Shown here in pieces: positions 43,425-52,815 of a stretch of 64,000 bases of DNA. Source of the DNA: Rhodobacterales bacterium 32-67-9 (GTDB lineage: Bacteria; Pseudomonadota; Alphaproteobacteria; Rhodobacterales; Rhodobacteraceae). How positions within the stretch are numbered: the first letter of the stretch is position 1; every line of letters starts with the position of its first letter. The stretch is from NCBI GenBank assembly GCA_002280515.1, contig NCEA01000010.1, positions 1 to 64,000 of the forward strand, read 5' to 3'. The position numbers and the translations under genes are program-made. Under the pieces are notes generated by a model, which did no database searches, had not been told where the DNA came from, and saw only the letters and a program-made list of their open reading frames with translations.

Positions 43425-44198
43425 ATGGAGAAATCGGCCGAGGCCTTTCGCACGATCAGCGAAGTCTCCGAGTTTCTGGACACGCCGGCGCATGTGCTCC
43501 GATTCTGGGAAAGCCGATTCTCGCAAGTGAAGCCGGTCAAGCGCGCGGGTGGCCGCCGCTATTACCGCCCCACCGATCTCGCGCTTCTCGGCGGTATCAA
43601 GAAGCTTCTCCACGAAGACGGGCTGACGATCCGCGGGGTTCAGAAGATCCTCAAGGAAAAGGGCGTGCGCCATGTCGCCGCCCTGTCGAGCGTCGATCTC
43701 GGCAAGAGCGACGGGGGGGATGCGGCGCCTTTGGCCGCGCCACGCAGCGACAACGGCCATTGGCCAGCCTCGCCGACACCCGATGCGGCGGCTGAGGGCG
43801 ACAACCTCGTACCCGACCCGGAGGATGCGGCGACACCTGCTTTCGCGGCGGGCGCCGTACGGCCCGCTCGACCGGCGGTCTCTCCGGGCGCCGAACAACG
43901 GGCGGATCTGGAGCGCCGGTTCAGCGCCCCGGAGGCGCCGATGCAGGTCGATGTGCCGACATTGCCCCGGGGGCGATCCGGCAATGTCCATCCGCTTGGC
44001 GGCGACGAGGTTGCAAAGACCACACCGGACAAGGCTCCCCCGAGGCCCACACCGACGAATCCGCCGGCCGCGACGATGCTCCGCGCGATGGACGCGCTGC
44101 GCGCCCGCGACAAGAAGAGCGAGCTGATGTCGGTCTACCTGAGGCTCGTCGACCTCAAGGAACGTCTGGCGCAAAGCGACCATCCGGCGCAGAAATAG
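43425..44198 (+). CDS. MerR family transcriptional regulator
   Basis: A 257-residue protein with a MerR winged-helix domain at residues 8-80 ([68 protein letters not shown]). The middle is a long Pro/Ala/Asp-rich linker and the end is a basic helix with EERL-type pattern ([13 protein letters not shown]). No metal-binding cysteine pattern of MerR/CueR is present. It follows ihfA after 11 bases in one transcript; targets are unknown. Confidence 0.88.
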   Translation: MEKSAEAFRTISEVSEFLDTPAHVLRFWESRFSQVKPVKRAGGRRYYRPTDLALLGGIKKLLHEDGLTIRGVQKILKEKGVRHVAALSSVDLGKSDGGDAAPLAAPRSDNGHWPASPTPDAAAEGDNLVPDPEDAATPAFAAGAVRPARPAVSPGAEQRADLERRFSAPEAPMQVDVPTLPRGRSGNVHPLGGDEVAKTTPDKAPPRPTPTNPPAATMLRAMDALRARDKKSELMSVYLRLVDLKERLAQSDHPAQK

Positions 44199-44249
44199 CG
44201 CCGGACCCTTGGCCCAGATGTCGAACCCTTCCGCATTGCGTTTTGGCGC

Positions 44250-44279
44250 TTGCCCCCGCCCCGCCGTTCGGCCTATACC
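44250..44279 (+). promoter_or_regulatory. promoter of tRNA-Pro(GGG)
   Basis: TTGCCC (44250-44255) and TATACC (44274-44279) are 18 bases apart and end nine bases before the tRNA, as expected for a tRNA promoter. Confidence 0.5.
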
Positions 44280-44288
44280 GCGCAGCGT

Positions 44289-44366
44289 CGGGCCGTGGCG
44301 CAGCCTGGTTAGCGCGTCCGTCTGGGGGGCGGAAGGTCGTGAGTTCGAATCTCACCGGCCCGACCA
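44289..44366 (+). tRNA. tRNA-Pro (anticodon GGG)
   Basis: A 78-nt tRNA with encoded CCA. The acceptor is CGGGCCG with CGGCCCG, discriminator A; the D-loop is AGCCTGGTTAGC; the anticodon loop CTGGGGG gives GGG; the T-arm is GTGAGTTCGAATCTCAC. It reads CCC/CCU. Confidence 0.96.
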
Positions 44367-44423
44367 TCACCGAACCGCCCACTCCGCCAGCGGGGTGGGC
44401 GTTCGCATGTCAGGAGCGTCGCG

Positions 44424-45506
44424 ATGACAGGCACCGGCGTCCTTGCCGACGGGGCGATCCAGAGGATGATCGCCGGGGGCGCGATCGCGGCCGACCCCGC
44501 CGTGACCGATGCCCAGGTCCAGCCGGCGAGCCTTGACCTGCGCCTTGGCAGCATCGCCTACCGGGTCCGCGCCTCGTTCCTTGCCGGCAAGGGCCGCACC
44601 GTCGCCGAGCGCATCGCCGAGTTCGAGATGCACCGCGTCGATCTGAGCCAGGGCGCCGTCCTCGAAAAGGGCTGCGTCTATGTCGTGCCGCTGATGGAGC
44701 GGCTGGCGCTGCCCGCCGGTCTCACCGCCGTCGCCAATGCCAAAAGCTCGACCGGGCGGCTTGACCTCCTGACCCGCACAATCGCCGATGGCGGCGAGGA
44801 ATTCGACAGGATCCCGGATGGTTACAACGGCCCCCTCTACGCCGAAATCTGCCCGCGGTCGTTCTCGGTTCTGGTGCGGCCGGGGATGCGGCTCAACCAG
44901 ATCCGCTTCCGGCAGGGCCAGGCGATCCTCTCCGACACCGAACTGGCGGCGCTGCACGCCCGCGATCAACTGGTCTCGGGTACCGCGCTGATCTCGGACG
45001 GGCTGGGGTTTTCGGTCGATCTGAAGCCGGCCACGGGCGATCTCGTCGGCTACCGCGCCAAGCCCCATACCGGGGTGATCGACCTCGACCGCATCGGCCA
45101 TTACGCGCCGGCGGATTTCTGGGAGGAGGTCCGCACCAGCGACGCCCGGATCATCCTCGACCCCGGTGCCTTCTATATCCTCGTCAGCCGCGAGGCGGTG
45201 ACGATCCCGCCCGACTACGCGGCGGAAATGGCGCCCTATCTGGCGATGGTCGGCGAATTCCGGGTGCATTACGCGGGCTTCTTCGACCCCGGATTCGGCT
45301 GGGCCGAGGCCGGCGGCGCCGGATCGCGCGGGGTCCTCGAAGTGCGCTGCCACGAAGCGCCCTTCGTGCTGGAACATGGCCAGGTCGTCGGCCGCCTCGT
45401 CTACGAACGCATGGCAGCGCGGCCCGACCGGATGTATGGCGCGGGGATCGCCTCAAACTACCAGGGCCAGGGACTGAAGCTCTCAAAGCACTTCCGCGCC
45501 GCCTGA
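44424..45506 (+). CDS. dcd: 2'-deoxycytidine 5'-triphosphate deaminase (double-length alphaproteobacterial type)
   Basis: A 360-residue dCTP deaminase/dUTPase-fold protein, about twice the size of the E. coli enzyme, with two homologous halves. The first half has QPASLDLRLGSIAYRVRASFL and ANAKSSTGRLDLLTRTIADGG with YAEICPRSFSVLVRPGMRLNQIRF; the second starts around GVIDLDRIGHYAPADFW and ends with GLKLSKHFR. It supplies dUTP for dTMP synthesis. The ATG at 44424 follows a GGAG-containing site 58 bases after tRNA-Pro. Confidence 0.88.
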   Translation: MTGTGVLADGAIQRMIAGGAIAADPAVTDAQVQPASLDLRLGSIAYRVRASFLAGKGRTVAERIAEFEMHRVDLSQGAVLEKGCVYVVPLMERLALPAGLTAVANAKSSTGRLDLLTRTIADGGEEFDRIPDGYNGPLYAEICPRSFSVLVRPGMRLNQIRFRQGQAILSDTELAALHARDQLVSGTALISDGLGFSVDLKPATGDLVGYRAKPHTGVIDLDRIGHYAPADFWEEVRTSDARIILDPGAFYILVSREAVTIPPDYAAEMAPYLAMVGEFRVHYAGFFDPGFGWAEAGGAGSRGVLEVRCHEAPFVLEHGQVVGRLVYERMAARPDRMYGAGIASNYQGQGLKLSKHFRAA

Positions 45507-45519
45507 AGGCTGCTGCCGG

Positions 45520-45732
45520 CTAGCGCCCCAGCCGCCGGGTGATCTTCGCCGCCTGCCTCGCGCGCTTGGCCAGTGCCCGCGCATCCCGCGACTGGCTGTG
45601 ATCGCCACCTCCCGCCCCCGGCTTCTGCTGGCCCCGGCGGCTGGCATAGTCGATGCCCTTGTTGATGCCGAGGTTGATGACCCGGCGCATCACCGTGCGG
45701 ACGATCATGTCGACGATCTGATTGAGCTTCAC
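45520..45732 (-). CDS. hypothetical protein, 70 residues, downstream of scpB
   Basis: Not recognised by name. It begins MKLNQIVDMIVRTVMRRVINLGINKGIDYASRRG, an amphipathic helix pattern, then a Gly/Ser linker and a basic helix (ALAKRARQAAKITRRLGR). It lies 12 bases after scpB in the same direction, a position that appears to be conserved in Rhodobacteraceae. GGGGGCAG lies just before the start. Possibly a membrane-surface helix protein. Confidence 0.6.
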   Translation of the reverse strand: MKLNQIVDMIVRTVMRRVINLGINKGIDYASRRGQQKPGAGGGDHSQSRDARALAKRARQAAKITRRLGR

Positions 45733-45744
45733 TGCCCTGCCCCC

Positions 45745-46389
45745 TTAATCCTCGAAGAGCTCGCTTTGACCGATCTGCTCTTCCGCCTCGTCGTCCGGCA
45801 GGGCAACGCCACCCGGCAGCGGCCGGTTGTCGAGAAGTCCGGCGGCGCGGAGTTCCTTGAGTCCCGGCAGGTCGCGCGCGGATTCGAGCCCGAAATGATC
45901 GAGGAAGGATTGCGTGACGACATAGGTCACCGGCCGGCCCGGCGTCATGCGGCGGCGGCCGAAGCGGATCCATTCCAGTTCCAGCAACTGGTCCACCGTG
46001 CCCCGGCTGACCGCGACGCCGCGGATCTCCTCGATCTCGGCGCGGGTAGCGGGCTGGTGGTAGGCGATGATCGCCAGCGTCTCGATCGCGGCGCGGCTGA
46101 GCTTGCGAGTCTCGGTGGTTTCCTTCTGCATCAGGAAGCCGAGATCGGGCGCGGTGCGCATCGCCCAGGCGTCACCGACCTTGACGACCCGCACGCCGCG
46201 CCCCTCGTAGCGCTTCCTCAGATGCACCAGCGCCTCGGCCGGATCGGCGCCATGCGGCATCCGCGCCTCAAGTTCGGCCACCGTGACCGGATCGGCGGAG
46301 GCGAAGAGGATGGCTTCCACCATCCGCTCCTGCTCGGCGATGGGCGGCGCCTCGAACAGGCTCTTCTCGGCGGGGCGCGTCTCGGTCAC
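45745..46389 (-). CDS. scpB: segregation and condensation protein B
   Basis: A 214-residue winged-helix kleisin-associated subunit of the SMC condensin complex. AEQERMVEAILFASADPVTVAELEARM and LSRAAIETLAIIAYHQPATRAEIEEIRGVAVSRGTVDQLLELEWIRFGRRRMTPGRPVTYVVTQSFLDHFGL are the two winged-helix units. Coupled to scpA by a four-base overlap. Confidence 0.94.
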   Translation of the reverse strand: MTETRPAEKSLFEAPPIAEQERMVEAILFASADPVTVAELEARMPHGADPAEALVHLRKRYEGRGVRVVKVGDAWAMRTAPDLGFLMQKETTETRKLSRAAIETLAIIAYHQPATRAEIEEIRGVAVSRGTVDQLLELEWIRFGRRRMTPGRPVTYVVTQSFLDHFGLESARDLPGLKELRAAGLLDNRPLPGGVALPDDEAEEQIGQSELFED

Positions 46390-47174
46390 GGCTCTTTCCG
46401 TCTGATGGCGATGGGGGCGAAAGTCTCGGATTGTCTCAACTCGATCCGGCCCTGCTTGGCAAGCTCGAGCGAGGCCGCGAAAGTGGCGGCGGTGGCCGAG
46501 CGTCGGCGGGCGGGATCGACGGTCCAGCCGTCCGGCAGATAGGACGCGAGATCGGTCCAGTCGCCGGCAAAGCCGATCAGTCCGCGCATCCGCTCCAGCG
46601 CCTGCTCCATGGTGAAAATGTGGTGCCGGTCCATCGCATAGGGCCGGAATTCGTCATGGGTGCGGATCCGGGCATAGGCCTGCATGAGGTCGAGAAGCGT
46701 CGCGCTGTAAGTCACTTTCCTCAGCCGCGTCACATCCTCGGGGATGCCGCGCGAGAAGAAGTCGCGGCCCTTCTGATCACGCGCCATGAGCCGCGCGGCG
46801 GCCTCGCGGATCGCCTGGAGCCGTTCGAGCTGAAACGCCAGGTGTGCCGCGAGTTCTTCGCCCGTCGGGCCGTCGTCCGTCGGGTCGGGCGGCAGCAGCA
46901 GGCGCGATTTGAGGAAGGCGAGCCAGGCCGCCATCACCAGGTAATCCGCCGCAAGTTCGATGCGCAGCACCTTGGCCTGGTTGACGAATTTCAGATATTG
47001 CTCGGCCAGTTGCAGGACCGAGATCTTGCGCAGGTCGACCTTCTGGGTGCGCGACAGCATCAGGAGGATGTCGAGCGGCCCCTCGAAACCGTCGACATCG
47101 ACGATCAGCGCCTCGGCGGCGAGGCGGTCGCCGACCGTGACCGTGTCCTCCTCGAAGTCTTCCGGCTCAGCCAT
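46386..47174 (-). CDS. scpA: segregation and condensation protein A (kleisin)
   Basis: A 262-residue kleisin bridging the SMC heads. The N-terminal domain VDGFEGPLDILLMLSRTQKVDLRKISVLQLAEQYLKFVNQAK and a C-terminal winged helix (SATAATFAASLELAKQGRIELRQSETFAPIAIR) are clear. It overlaps nagZ by eight bases and scpB by four. The order SPOR-nagZ-scpA-scpB joins envelope and chromosome segregation genes in one transcript. Confidence 0.94.
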   Translation of the reverse strand: MAEPEDFEEDTVTVGDRLAAEALIVDVDGFEGPLDILLMLSRTQKVDLRKISVLQLAEQYLKFVNQAKVLRIELAADYLVMAAWLAFLKSRLLLPPDPTDDGPTGEELAAHLAFQLERLQAIREAAARLMARDQKGRDFFSRGIPEDVTRLRKVTYSATLLDLMQAYARIRTHDEFRPYAMDRHHIFTMEQALERMRGLIGFAGDWTDLASYLPDGWTVDPARRRSATAATFAASLELAKQGRIELRQSETFAPIAIRRKEP

Positions 47175-48183
47175 GCGCCCGTCCCGTCAGAAGCGCCTCA
47201 AATTCGGCCTCACGGGAAGCTGTGTCAATGGTGTCGGTCGTCCGCCGGCGGGCCAGCGCCGCTTCGGCACGGAGGGAGGCCGCCGGGCCGAGTGTGCCAG
47301 AGGCAGCGACCACCGCCTCCGCCTCTTCCCGCTTGCCGTTGCAGTGGAGCGCGATATCGCAGCCTGCCGTGATCGCGGCATCGGCGCGTTCGCCGATCGT
47401 GCCAGAAAGTGCGGCCATCGAAAGGTCGTCGCTGAGAAGCAATCCTCCGAACCCGATCCGGTCGCGGATCGCCCCGATCACGGCGGGCGAGGCGGTCGCC
47501 GGACGCTCGGGATCGAGCGCGTCGAAGACGATATGGGCGCTCATCGCCACCGGCAGGTCGGCGAGGGCCGCGAAGGGGGCGAAATCGGTCGCCATCAATT
47601 CGTCCAGCGGCGCCGCGACGCGCGGCAGGTGGAGGTGGCTGTCCACCACCGCCCGGCCGTGGCCGGGCATATGCTTGACCACCGGAAGCACCCCGCCCGC
47701 CAGCAACCCCTCGGCGCAGGCGCGCGCGGCCCGTGCCACCGTCGCCGCATCGGTGCCGAAACAGCGGTTGCGCAGGAAGGGGTGGGTGTCGGGGCCGGCG
47801 ATGTCAGCGGAGGGCGCGCAATCGGCGTCGATGCCGACGCCGCGCAGCTCGTCGGCGATCAGCCGGTAGCGGAGCCACAGCACCCGCTCGAAACCGGCTG
47901 GCCCGGCCGCCGCGACCTCGTCGAGCGGCGGCAGCCATTCGCGCCAGTACGGGGCGCGCAGGCGCTGCACCCGGCCGCCCTCCTGATCGACGAGCACCGG
48001 CGCGTCGCGCCCGACGCTCGCCCTCAGATCGGCGGTGAGGCGGCGCAACTGCTCCGGCCTCTCGACATTGCGGGCGAAAAGGATGAATCCCCAGGGGTCG
48101 GCGTCGCGGAAGAACGCGGTCTCATCCTTCGAGAGGACAGGGCCTTCGCAGCCAAGGATGGTGGCCGAGGCCGGGGCCGGCAT
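47167..48183 (-). CDS. nagZ: beta-N-acetylhexosaminidase NagZ
   Basis: A 338-residue cytoplasmic GH3 enzyme that removes GlcNAc from anhydro-muropeptides during peptidoglycan recycling. WGFILFARNVERPEQLRRLTADLRA, LVDQEGGRVQRLR, GVLPVVKHMPGHGRAVVDSHLHLP (catalytic His loop) and LLSDDLSMAALSG (nucleophile Asp) are visible. The ATG at 48183 shares its base with the SPOR-protein stop (TGATG), deciding the start over the upstream one at 48207. Confidence 0.93.
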   Translation of the reverse strand: MPAPASATILGCEGPVLSKDETAFFRDADPWGFILFARNVERPEQLRRLTADLRASVGRDAPVLVDQEGGRVQRLRAPYWREWLPPLDEVAAAGPAGFERVLWLRYRLIADELRGVGIDADCAPSADIAGPDTHPFLRNRCFGTDAATVARAARACAEGLLAGGVLPVVKHMPGHGRAVVDSHLHLPRVAAPLDELMATDFAPFAALADLPVAMSAHIVFDALDPERPATASPAVIGAIRDRIGFGGLLLSDDLSMAALSGTIGERADAAITAGCDIALHCNGKREEAEAVVAASGTLGPAASLRAEAALARRRTTDTIDTASREAEFEALLTGRAHG

Positions 48184-49184
48184 CAGCGCACCACGGCGGG
48201 CACGCATTCGGCGTTTTCTGCCTTGAGCGCCGCGCAGAAGCGGCGCGCGTCATCGAGATCGGTAAAGCCTTCGACGCGGAGGCGGTAGAAGGTCTCGCCG
48301 CCGCTGGTCGCGGGCTCGATCACCCGGCGCTTGCCGTCGAGCAGCGCACCGAAGCGGGCTGTGGTCTTGTCCCATTCGAGCCGCGCCCGCGCCTCGTCGG
48401 GATAGGCGCCGATCTGGACCAGACGGGTGCCTTCCGCGAGGGTCTCCGGCGCCACATCGAGGGCCTGCGGCGCCATCGCGGCGGCAACAGCGGCGGCGGC
48501 CGCCTCGGCCATCGCGTCGACATCGACAGCGGCCGCGACGTCGACGCCAGAACCGGAGCCCGGCCGTGCCGCCGGCCGGAGCGAGCGCGCAACGCCGGGA
48601 ATGTCGGCCGCAATCGCGTCGGGGGCGACAAACCCCTCCTCCGCCCGGCTGTCGAGCGGTACAGCGTCGACCGGGCCATCCGGCAGCGGCTCATCGGGCC
48701 TGAGCGCCGCCAGCACGGCGGAGGTCTCTCCGGCGGGCGCCTCGGTAAAATCGCTGCCCGTCGCCGCGAGCGGTTCCGGCGGCGGCAGGGCACCGTCATC
48801 GGCCGAGGCGGCAAGCTCGCCCATCGGCTGGTCGTCCAAGGTCAGCCCGTCAGGCCGCGGCGCCAGCGTCAGCCGGTCCGCCGGATCGCCCGCCGTCCCG
48901 TCCGCCGCGATCTCGTTCACCGCCAGACCCTGGTGCAAGGCCAACTCGCCGCCGGGGTTGTCCGGGGCGACCCGCGCCGGACCCTCCAGTGCCTGGATCA
49001 CCGGCACGCCGCGCACGTCGCGAACCGCGAGGTTGTAGGCCCAGACGCCCAAGCCGGCGATCAGCGCGACCGAGGTCAGCGCGCCGGCGCCGTTCATCCA
49101 TTTCTGCATCTGTCCACCCTGCCCCGCCGAAGCCGGCCGGGAGGCGCCATAGGCTTCAAATTCGTCGAAATCCGCGTCCGCCAT
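48183..49184 (-). CDS. SPOR domain-containing protein
   Basis: A 333-residue bitopic membrane protein: about 35 cytoplasmic residues, one helix (ALTSVALIAGLGVWAYNLAV, about 33-52), a long Pro/Ala/Asp-rich periplasmic linker, and a C-terminal SPOR domain from about 255 (TRLVQIGAYPDEARARLEWDKTTARFGALLDGKRRVIEP...FYRLRVEGFTDLDDARRFCAALK). SPOR domains bind denuded glycan at division sites, so it is probably septal. It lies between argS and nagZ. Confidence 0.9.
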   Translation of the reverse strand: MADADFDEFEAYGASRPASAGQGGQMQKWMNGAGALTSVALIAGLGVWAYNLAVRDVRGVPVIQALEGPARVAPDNPGGELALHQGLAVNEIAADGTAGDPADRLTLAPRPDGLTLDDQPMGELAASADDGALPPPEPLAATGSDFTEAPAGETSAVLAALRPDEPLPDGPVDAVPLDSRAEEGFVAPDAIAADIPGVARSLRPAARPGSGSGVDVAAAVDVDAMAEAAAAAVAAAMAPQALDVAPETLAEGTRLVQIGAYPDEARARLEWDKTTARFGALLDGKRRVIEPATSGGETFYRLRVEGFTDLDDARRFCAALKAENAECVPAVVR

Positions 49185-49269
49185 GCTCTGCCTCGCTCAC
49201 CGACCGCCGCCGGGTCTGCCGTCGCGGTCCGCGTCTTGCCTGCCTTGTCCCGGTGGCGGCGCCGTTCGT

Positions 49270-51012
49270 TCAGCGCATTTCTTCCACGGGGGTCACGCCA
49301 AGGATAGCAAGACCAGCGGAAATGACAACGCCCGCGGCCCTGGCAAGCGCGATTTTGGCCTGGCTCGTCGCGGCATCGGCCTGCACGAAGCGCAAGGACG
49401 TATCCTCGTTGCCCCGGTTCCAGAGCGCATGGAGATCGGACGCCACCTCGTAGAGGTAGAAGGCCACCCGGTGCGGCTCCTGCCCGCGCGCGGCGATTTC
49501 CACCAGACGCGGCCATTCGGCGATCTTCTTCGCCAGTCCGATCTCCGCCTCGTGGTCGAGCCTGCCAAGGTCGGCAGCAGCCAGCGTCGCGTCATCCGTG
49601 GCGATACCGGCCTCGGCCGCCTTGCGCAGCACCGAGGAGACGCGGGCATGGGCATATTGCACGTAGAAGACCGGGTTGTCCTTCGACTGTTCCAGGACCT
49701 TGTCGAAGTCGAAATCAAGCGCCGCGTCGTTCTTGCGGGTGAGCATCACGAAGCGGGTCACGTCGGCGCCCGCCTGTTCGACCACGTCGCGCAGCGTCAC
49801 GAAGGTGCCCGCCCGCTTCGACATCTTGAACGGCTCGCCGTTCTTCCAGAGCTTGACGAGTTGGATCAGCTTGACCTCGAGCGGCACCCGCCCGTTCGAC
49901 AGGGCCGACACCACCGCCTTCAGCCGTTTCACATAGCCACCGTGGTCGGCGCCGAGAATGTCGATCAACTGGTCGAAGCCGCGCGTCACCTTGTCGTAAT
50001 GATAGGCGATGTCGGGGGCGAAGTAGGTCCAGGACCCGTCGGACTTCTTCACCGGGCGGTCCACGTCGTCGCCATGCGCGGTCGAGCGGAAGAGCGTCTG
50101 TTCGCGTTCTTCCCAATCCTCGGGCAGCTTGCCTTTCGGCGGCTCCAGCGTGCCTTCGTAGATAAGGTCCATGCCGCGCAAGGTCTCGATCGCCGCCTCG
50201 ATCTTGCCGGTGCCGTAAAGCGCCTTTTCCGAGGAATAGACGTCCATCGTCACGCCGAGCAAAGCGAGATCGTCGCGGATCATCGCCATCATCGCCTCGG
50301 TCGCGAATTCGCGCACGTCGGCCAGCCAGACACTTTCGGGCTGGTCGAGCAGTCTTGTCCCGAATTTCGCCTTCAGCGCCTCGCCCACCGGGATGAGGTA
50401 GTCGCCGGGGTAAAGCCCCTCGGCGATCTCGGGCGACAGGCCGTTGGCCTCGCGGTAGCGTTCAAAGGCGGACCGCGCGAGCACGTCGACCTGCGCGCCG
50501 CCGTCGTTGATGTAGTATTCGCGCGTCACCTTGTAGCCGGCGAAATCGAGAAGACTTGCCAGGGCGTCGCCGAAGACCGCGCCCCGGGTATGGCCGACAT
50601 GCATCGGCCCGGTCGGGTTGGCCGAGACGAATTCCACGTTCACGCGCGCGCCCTGCCCGAGGGTCGAGCGGCCGAAATCGCGGCCCGCGCCCAGCGCCGC
50701 CCTGACGACACCCTGCCAGACGGCCGGGGCGAGCCGGAGGTTGAGAAAGCCCGGACCTGCGGCTTCGGCGGTGACGACGCGGGGATCGGCCACCAGCCGT
50801 GCGGCGAGCGCATCGGCAATCGCGCGCGGCGCCATTCCGGCGGGCTTGGCCAGCACCATCGCGGCATTCGTCGCCATGTCGCCATGCGCGGCGTCGCGCG
50901 GCGGTTCCACCGCGACATTGGCGGTGTCGAGCCCGGCCGGCAATTCGCCTGCCGCGACCATATCGTCCAGACTGGCAACCACCAGCGACCGGATTTCGGC
51001 AAAAAGGTTCAT
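49270..51012 (-). CDS. argS: arginyl-tRNA synthetase
   Basis: A 580-residue class I synthetase. The HIGH-type motif is [14 protein letters not shown], the KMSK-type is [15 protein letters not shown], the N-terminal Add1 domain precedes [11 protein letters not shown], and the DALR anticodon domain ends the protein ([23 protein letters not shown]). ATG at 51012; no overlap with neighbours. It is upstream of the SPOR protein. Confidence 0.97.
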   Translation of the reverse strand: MNLFAEIRSLVVASLDDMVAAGELPAGLDTANVAVEPPRDAAHGDMATNAAMVLAKPAGMAPRAIADALAARLVADPRVVTAEAAGPGFLNLRLAPAVWQGVVRAALGAGRDFGRSTLGQGARVNVEFVSANPTGPMHVGHTRGAVFGDALASLLDFAGYKVTREYYINDGGAQVDVLARSAFERYREANGLSPEIAEGLYPGDYLIPVGEALKAKFGTRLLDQPESVWLADVREFATEAMMAMIRDDLALLGVTMDVYSSEKALYGTGKIEAAIETLRGMDLIYEGTLEPPKGKLPEDWEEREQTLFRSTAHGDDVDRPVKKSDGSWTYFAPDIAYHYDKVTRGFDQLIDILGADHGGYVKRLKAVVSALSNGRVPLEVKLIQLVKLWKNGEPFKMSKRAGTFVTLRDVVEQAGADVTRFVMLTRKNDAALDFDFDKVLEQSKDNPVFYVQYAHARVSSVLRKAAEAGIATDDATLAAADLGRLDHEAEIGLAKKIAEWPRLVEIAARGQEPHRVAFYLYEVASDLHALWNRGNEDTSLRFVQADAATSQAKIALARAAGVVISAGLAILGVTPVEEMR

Positions 51013-51106
51013 GTCATACCTCTGTGATTGGCCCGGCCATGCCAGAGGCGGGAAGCCGCGTCAATCCTTGGCCCGGTCCGGCGCCCGGTCAAAGCGCGCC
51101 TCCGGC

Positions 51107-52300
51107 TCAACTCCGCCCCTTCGGGCCGCAGAGCCGTTCATGCTCCTGGATCGCGAAGCGGTCGGTCATCCCCGCGACGTAATCGAGGACCGTGCGGGCA
51201 AGGTCGGTCCGGTCTTTCGCCCGCGCCACGTCGGCCCGCCACTCCGCCGGCAGCAAGGCCGGATCGTCGAGAAAGAGCGGGAAGAGATCGTGGATCATCG
51301 CCGTCACCCGCCGACGCTCCTCAACGACCGTCGGTGCGCGGTACATGCGGGTGAAGAGGAACCCCTTGATCGCCTTGAGGTTCTGGTAGAGCGGTTTCGA
51401 GAAGCGGATGATCGGCCCGTCCATCTCGCGGATCTCCTGCGCCGATTGCGGCTGGCTCGACTGGAGCCGGTTCTGCGCCACGGCGATAACGTCCTCGACC
51501 ATCACCCCGAAGACCCGGCGCAAGGCCTCGTGCCGGCGGCGCGAGGGGTCGAGGTTCGGATAAAGCTTGTCCACCTCCTCGAAAGCCGGCCCGGTCACCG
51601 GAAGCTCCATCAGATCCGCCTCGGTGAAGAGGCCGGCGCGCAGGCCGTCGTGCAGGTCGTGGTGGTTGTAGGCGACGTCGTCGGCGACGGCGGCGACCTG
51701 CGCCTCGGCCGAGGCATGGGTGTGCAGTTCCAGATCGTACGCCGCGTTGAACTCGGCCAGCGCGTAGGGCATGTCGGCCGGGTCGGCCACGGAATGCGAG
51801 CCCGAGGCGTTCGGGCCGATCACCGGCCCGTTGTGCTTGGCGATGCCTTCCAGCGTCTCCCAGGTCAGGTTCAGCCCGTCGAAATCGGCATAATGCCGTT
51901 CGAGCCGGGTGACGATGCGGATCGCCTGCGCGTTGTGGTCGAACCCGCCATAGGGCTCCATCAGCTCGGCCAGCGCATCCTCGCCGGTATGGCCGAAGGG
52001 CGGATGGCCGAGATCGTGGGCGAGCGCCACCGCCTCGGCCAGTTCGACGTTGAGCCCGAGCGTGCCGGCGATGGTGCGCGCCACCTGCGCCACCTCGATC
52101 GTGTGGGTCAGCCGGGTGCGGTAGTAGTCGCCCTCATGCTCGACGAACACTTGCGTCTTGTGCTTCAGCCGCCGGAAGGCCGAGGAATGGATGATCCGGT
52201 CCCGGTCACGCTGGAAGGGCGAGCGGAAGGTGGACATGGTTTCGCGGAACTGCCGGCCCCGGCTGTCGTCGGGATGGCAGGCATAGGGGGCAAGGGTCAT
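51107..52300 (-). CDS. dgt: deoxyguanosinetriphosphate triphosphohydrolase-like protein
   Basis: A 397-residue HD-domain dNTPase. The HD metal motif is in RTRLTHTIEVAQVARTIAGTLGLNVELAEAVALAHDLGHPPFGHTGE; HSSAFRRLKHKTQVFVEHEGDYY precedes it, and AVADDVAYNHHDLHDGLRAG is the second His/Asp site. It degrades dNTPs to nucleoside and triphosphate. The ATG at 52300 (MTLAPYACHPDDSRGR) matches the family start; it diverges from erpA with 53 bases between. Confidence 0.92.
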   Translation of the reverse strand: MTLAPYACHPDDSRGRQFRETMSTFRSPFQRDRDRIIHSSAFRRLKHKTQVFVEHEGDYYRTRLTHTIEVAQVARTIAGTLGLNVELAEAVALAHDLGHPPFGHTGEDALAELMEPYGGFDHNAQAIRIVTRLERHYADFDGLNLTWETLEGIAKHNGPVIGPNASGSHSVADPADMPYALAEFNAAYDLELHTHASAEAQVAAVADDVAYNHHDLHDGLRAGLFTEADLMELPVTGPAFEEVDKLYPNLDPSRRRHEALRRVFGVMVEDVIAVAQNRLQSSQPQSAQEIREMDGPIIRFSKPLYQNLKAIKGFLFTRMYRAPTVVEERRRVTAMIHDLFPLFLDDPALLPAEWRADVARAKDRTDLARTVLDYVAGMTDRFAIQEHERLCGPKGRS

Positions 52301-52353
52301 CGGGTCCGGTTCTTGTAGCGTCTCGGGTTCGTCATATATGATGGTATGAGGAA

Positions 52354-52704
52354 ATGACACAGGTTGCCGCGATGGAGCTGACCCTGCCCCCGAAAGTAAC
52401 GCCCCGCGCCTTCGCGCGGCTGGCCGAGATCAACGCGGCCTCGGGCGAGGCAAAGGCGCTTCGCGTCGCGGTCGAGGGCGGCGGCTGCTCCGGCTTTCAG
52501 TACGACATCAAGCTCGACGATCCCGCGCCGGACGATCTGGTGCTGGAGGGCGACGGTCAGAAGGTGCTGGTCGATGCCGTCTCGCTGCCGTTCCTCGCCA
52601 ATGCGGTCATCGACTTTTCCGAGGAACTGATCGGCGCGCGGTTCGTTGTCGAGAATCCGAATGCGACCTCGTCCTGCGGCTGCGGCACCAGCTTTTCGAT
52701 CTGA
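52354..52704 (+). CDS. erpA: iron-sulfur cluster insertion protein ErpA
   Basis: A 116-residue A-type carrier protein delivering Fe-S clusters to apo-enzymes. The three cluster cysteines are in GGGCSGFQYDI and SSCGCGTSFSI. GAGG precedes the ATG. A candidate promoter (TTGTAG 52313-52318, TATATG 52335-52340) would leave a very short leader. It diverges from dgt, an order common in alphaproteobacteria, and precedes xthA. Confidence 0.94.
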   Translation: MTQVAAMELTLPPKVTPRAFARLAEINAASGEAKALRVAVEGGGCSGFQYDIKLDDPAPDDLVLEGDGQKVLVDAVSLPFLANAVIDFSEELIGARFVVENPNATSSCGCGTSFSI

Positions 52705-52815
52705 CGCCTCACGGACCCGGCATGTCCGGAATGTCACGGCGGGGATCGCCCGATGCCGGTTGCGCCCGGCACGCGTTCTGCGGATGATGGCGCCGACCGG
52801 CCCCGGGGGACTGCC

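Noticed and set aside
49183-51027. Rightward 614-residue frame opposite argS
   Set aside because: It is the complement of argS and shows the His/Arg/Gly-rich pattern of antisense frames.
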